Assembly (NCBI RefSeq): GCF_002209555.1
Contig: NZ_NJIF01000002.1
Location: forward strand, 992,001 to 1,056,000
Direction of reading: 5' to 3'
Length of the DNA: 64,000 nt
DNA from: Achromobacter insolitus
GTDB taxonomy: Bacteria; Pseudomonadota; Gammaproteobacteria; Burkholderiales; Burkholderiaceae_B
Shown: positions 63,675-64,000 of the stretch, in pieces
Numbering within the stretch: position 1 is the stretch's first letter
How the letters are laid out: each line of letters opens with the position of its first letter
The notes under the pieces: generated by a model
What the model was told of the DNA's origin: nothing
Database searches by the model: none
The model's input: the letters and a program-made list of their open reading frames with translations, nothing else
Program-made: the position numbers and the translations under genes

Positions 63675-64000
63675 GTGCAGAGGCCACCGACATTGCGCCA
63701 CCACCCGTCACACGGGCAGCCGCGCCTGCGCCCTTGCGCATCAAGCGCCTGACGCTCACTGACTTTCGTGCCTTCCCCGGTCCAGCGCCTGCGCACTTCG
63801 ATCTGGATGGTAAGAACCTGCTGGTGTATGGCGAGAACGGGGCGGGCAAGTCGTCGGTCTTTCATGCGCTTTCCGACTTCTTCTCGCTCAAGCGAAGCAG
63901 AAACCTCCGTGTCTACAAGAATGTATTTTCAGGAGAACCGGAAACGAGCTGCGCGGTTGAGGTTGAGTTCAACGATGGTGCGCCAAGTGCAAAGTGGTTC
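63671..64000 (+). CDS. RecF/SMC-like AAA ATPase, 3' end outside window
   Basis: 110 codons visible from ATG 63671, overlapping the methylase stop (ATGA). After a proline/alanine-rich start, the sequence RIKRLTLTDFRAFPGPAPAHFDLDGKNLLVYGENGAGKSSVFHALSDFF is the typical beginning of an ABC/RecF-type ATPase with Walker A GENGAGKS at residues 54-61. Such ATPases (AAA_15/AAA_23, RecF, RloC, OLD relatives) often act as sensors or motors in anti-phage systems. The remaining domains, including any TOPRIM or HNH nuclease, lie beyond the window. Confidence 0.85.
   Translation, partial: MSAEATDIAPPPVTRAAAPAPLRIKRLTLTDFRAFPGPAPAHFDLDGKNLLVYGENGAGKSSVFHALSDFFSLKRSRNLRVYKNVFSGEPETSCAVEVEFNDGAPSAKWF

Larger units (their letters stand above)
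53617..64000 (+). mobile_element. Integrative genomic island (left part), right end outside window
   Basis: Directly after the core gene ychF the content changes: a tyrosine integrase is followed by Fic, PLD-helicase, adenine methylase and AAA ATPase genes. By eye the island is less GC-rich than the flanking core and uses A/T-ending codons more often. All genes face away from ychF. No tRNA or tmRNA fragment is recognisable at the left junction, so the attachment site is unknown; the intergenic sequence after ychF (53617-53740) is the most likely place. The right boundary lies beyond 64000. Confidence 0.7.

Overview
The window is GC-rich chromosomal DNA from a betaproteobacterium. I infer the Alcaligenaceae (Bordetella/Achromobacter type). 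The grounds are the gene content and order (UDP-GalNAcA and amidotransferase surface-glycan genes, coq7, MHYT-GGDEF-EAL, tRNA-Gln/prs/rplY/pth/ychF, hmgA/fahA) and the GC-rich palindromic repeat at 3106-3250 of a kind common in Burkholderiales. This is judged by reading alone; no database was searched.

Layout. (1) 1-7761, amino-acid catabolism: an ABC-transporter solute-binding protein (runs off the left edge) behind an MlrC-like M81 peptidase, then a beta-alanine pathway (omega-amino acid:pyruvate aminotransferase plus methylmalonate/malonate-semialdehyde dehydrogenase) divergent from a MocR regulator with a clear paired operator. (2) 7763-13162, housekeeping: folA and thyA separated by an MHYT-GGDEF-EAL c-di-GMP protein, then an OsmC-like protein and coq7. 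(3) 13163-13943: a long intergenic region with an unusually clear stand-alone small-RNA gene (promoter, about 150 nt, strong terminator, loop displaying an anti-Shine-Dalgarno sequence). (4) 13944-25341, a surface polysaccharide operon: WecA-like initiating transferase, TviB/WbpO and TviC/WbpP (UDP-GlcNAc to UDP-GalNAcA), a MurJ/Wzx-type flippase, four GT4 glycosyltransferases and an AsnB-type amidotransferase; pgi and a phosphomannomutase/phosphoglucomutase follow convergently. (5) 28658-37855: a truncated biotin-carboxylase-like protein without catalytic residues, an FAD-linked D-hydroxyacid dehydrogenase, a two-component system, a PAP2 phosphatase, a FadR-type regulator, an LTA-synthase-like membrane phosphotransferase and a PlsC-like acyltransferase. 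(6) 37863-44736, aromatic catabolism: fahA and hmgA with a divergent LysR gene and its T-N11-A box, next to a flavoprotein hydroxylase plus 64-aa DUF2783 protein that I read as the 3-hydroxyphenylacetate 6-hydroxylase pair (MhaAB type) feeding homogentisate into HmgA. (7) 44789-53616: core genes mutM, a TPR protein, lolB, ispE, tRNA-Gln, prs, rplY, pth, a CPBP protease and ychF.

(8) 53617-64000 is the accessory part: a P4-type tyrosine integrase, then a translationally coupled operon of a class II Fic protein with a C-terminal winged helix, a PLD-nuclease/SNF2-helicase fusion (1104 aa), an Eco57I-type adenine methylase (1311 aa) and a RecF/SMC-like AAA ATPase cut by the right edge. The region in front of fic carries six copies of an ATGGGGTA/TACCCCAT motif, two of them bracketing a -10 box, which suggests that the Fic protein or another factor represses the operon. 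In the visible part this is not a canonical type I R-M, BREX or DISARM locus. It is the best candidate for a poorly described anti-phage or anti-plasmid system here.
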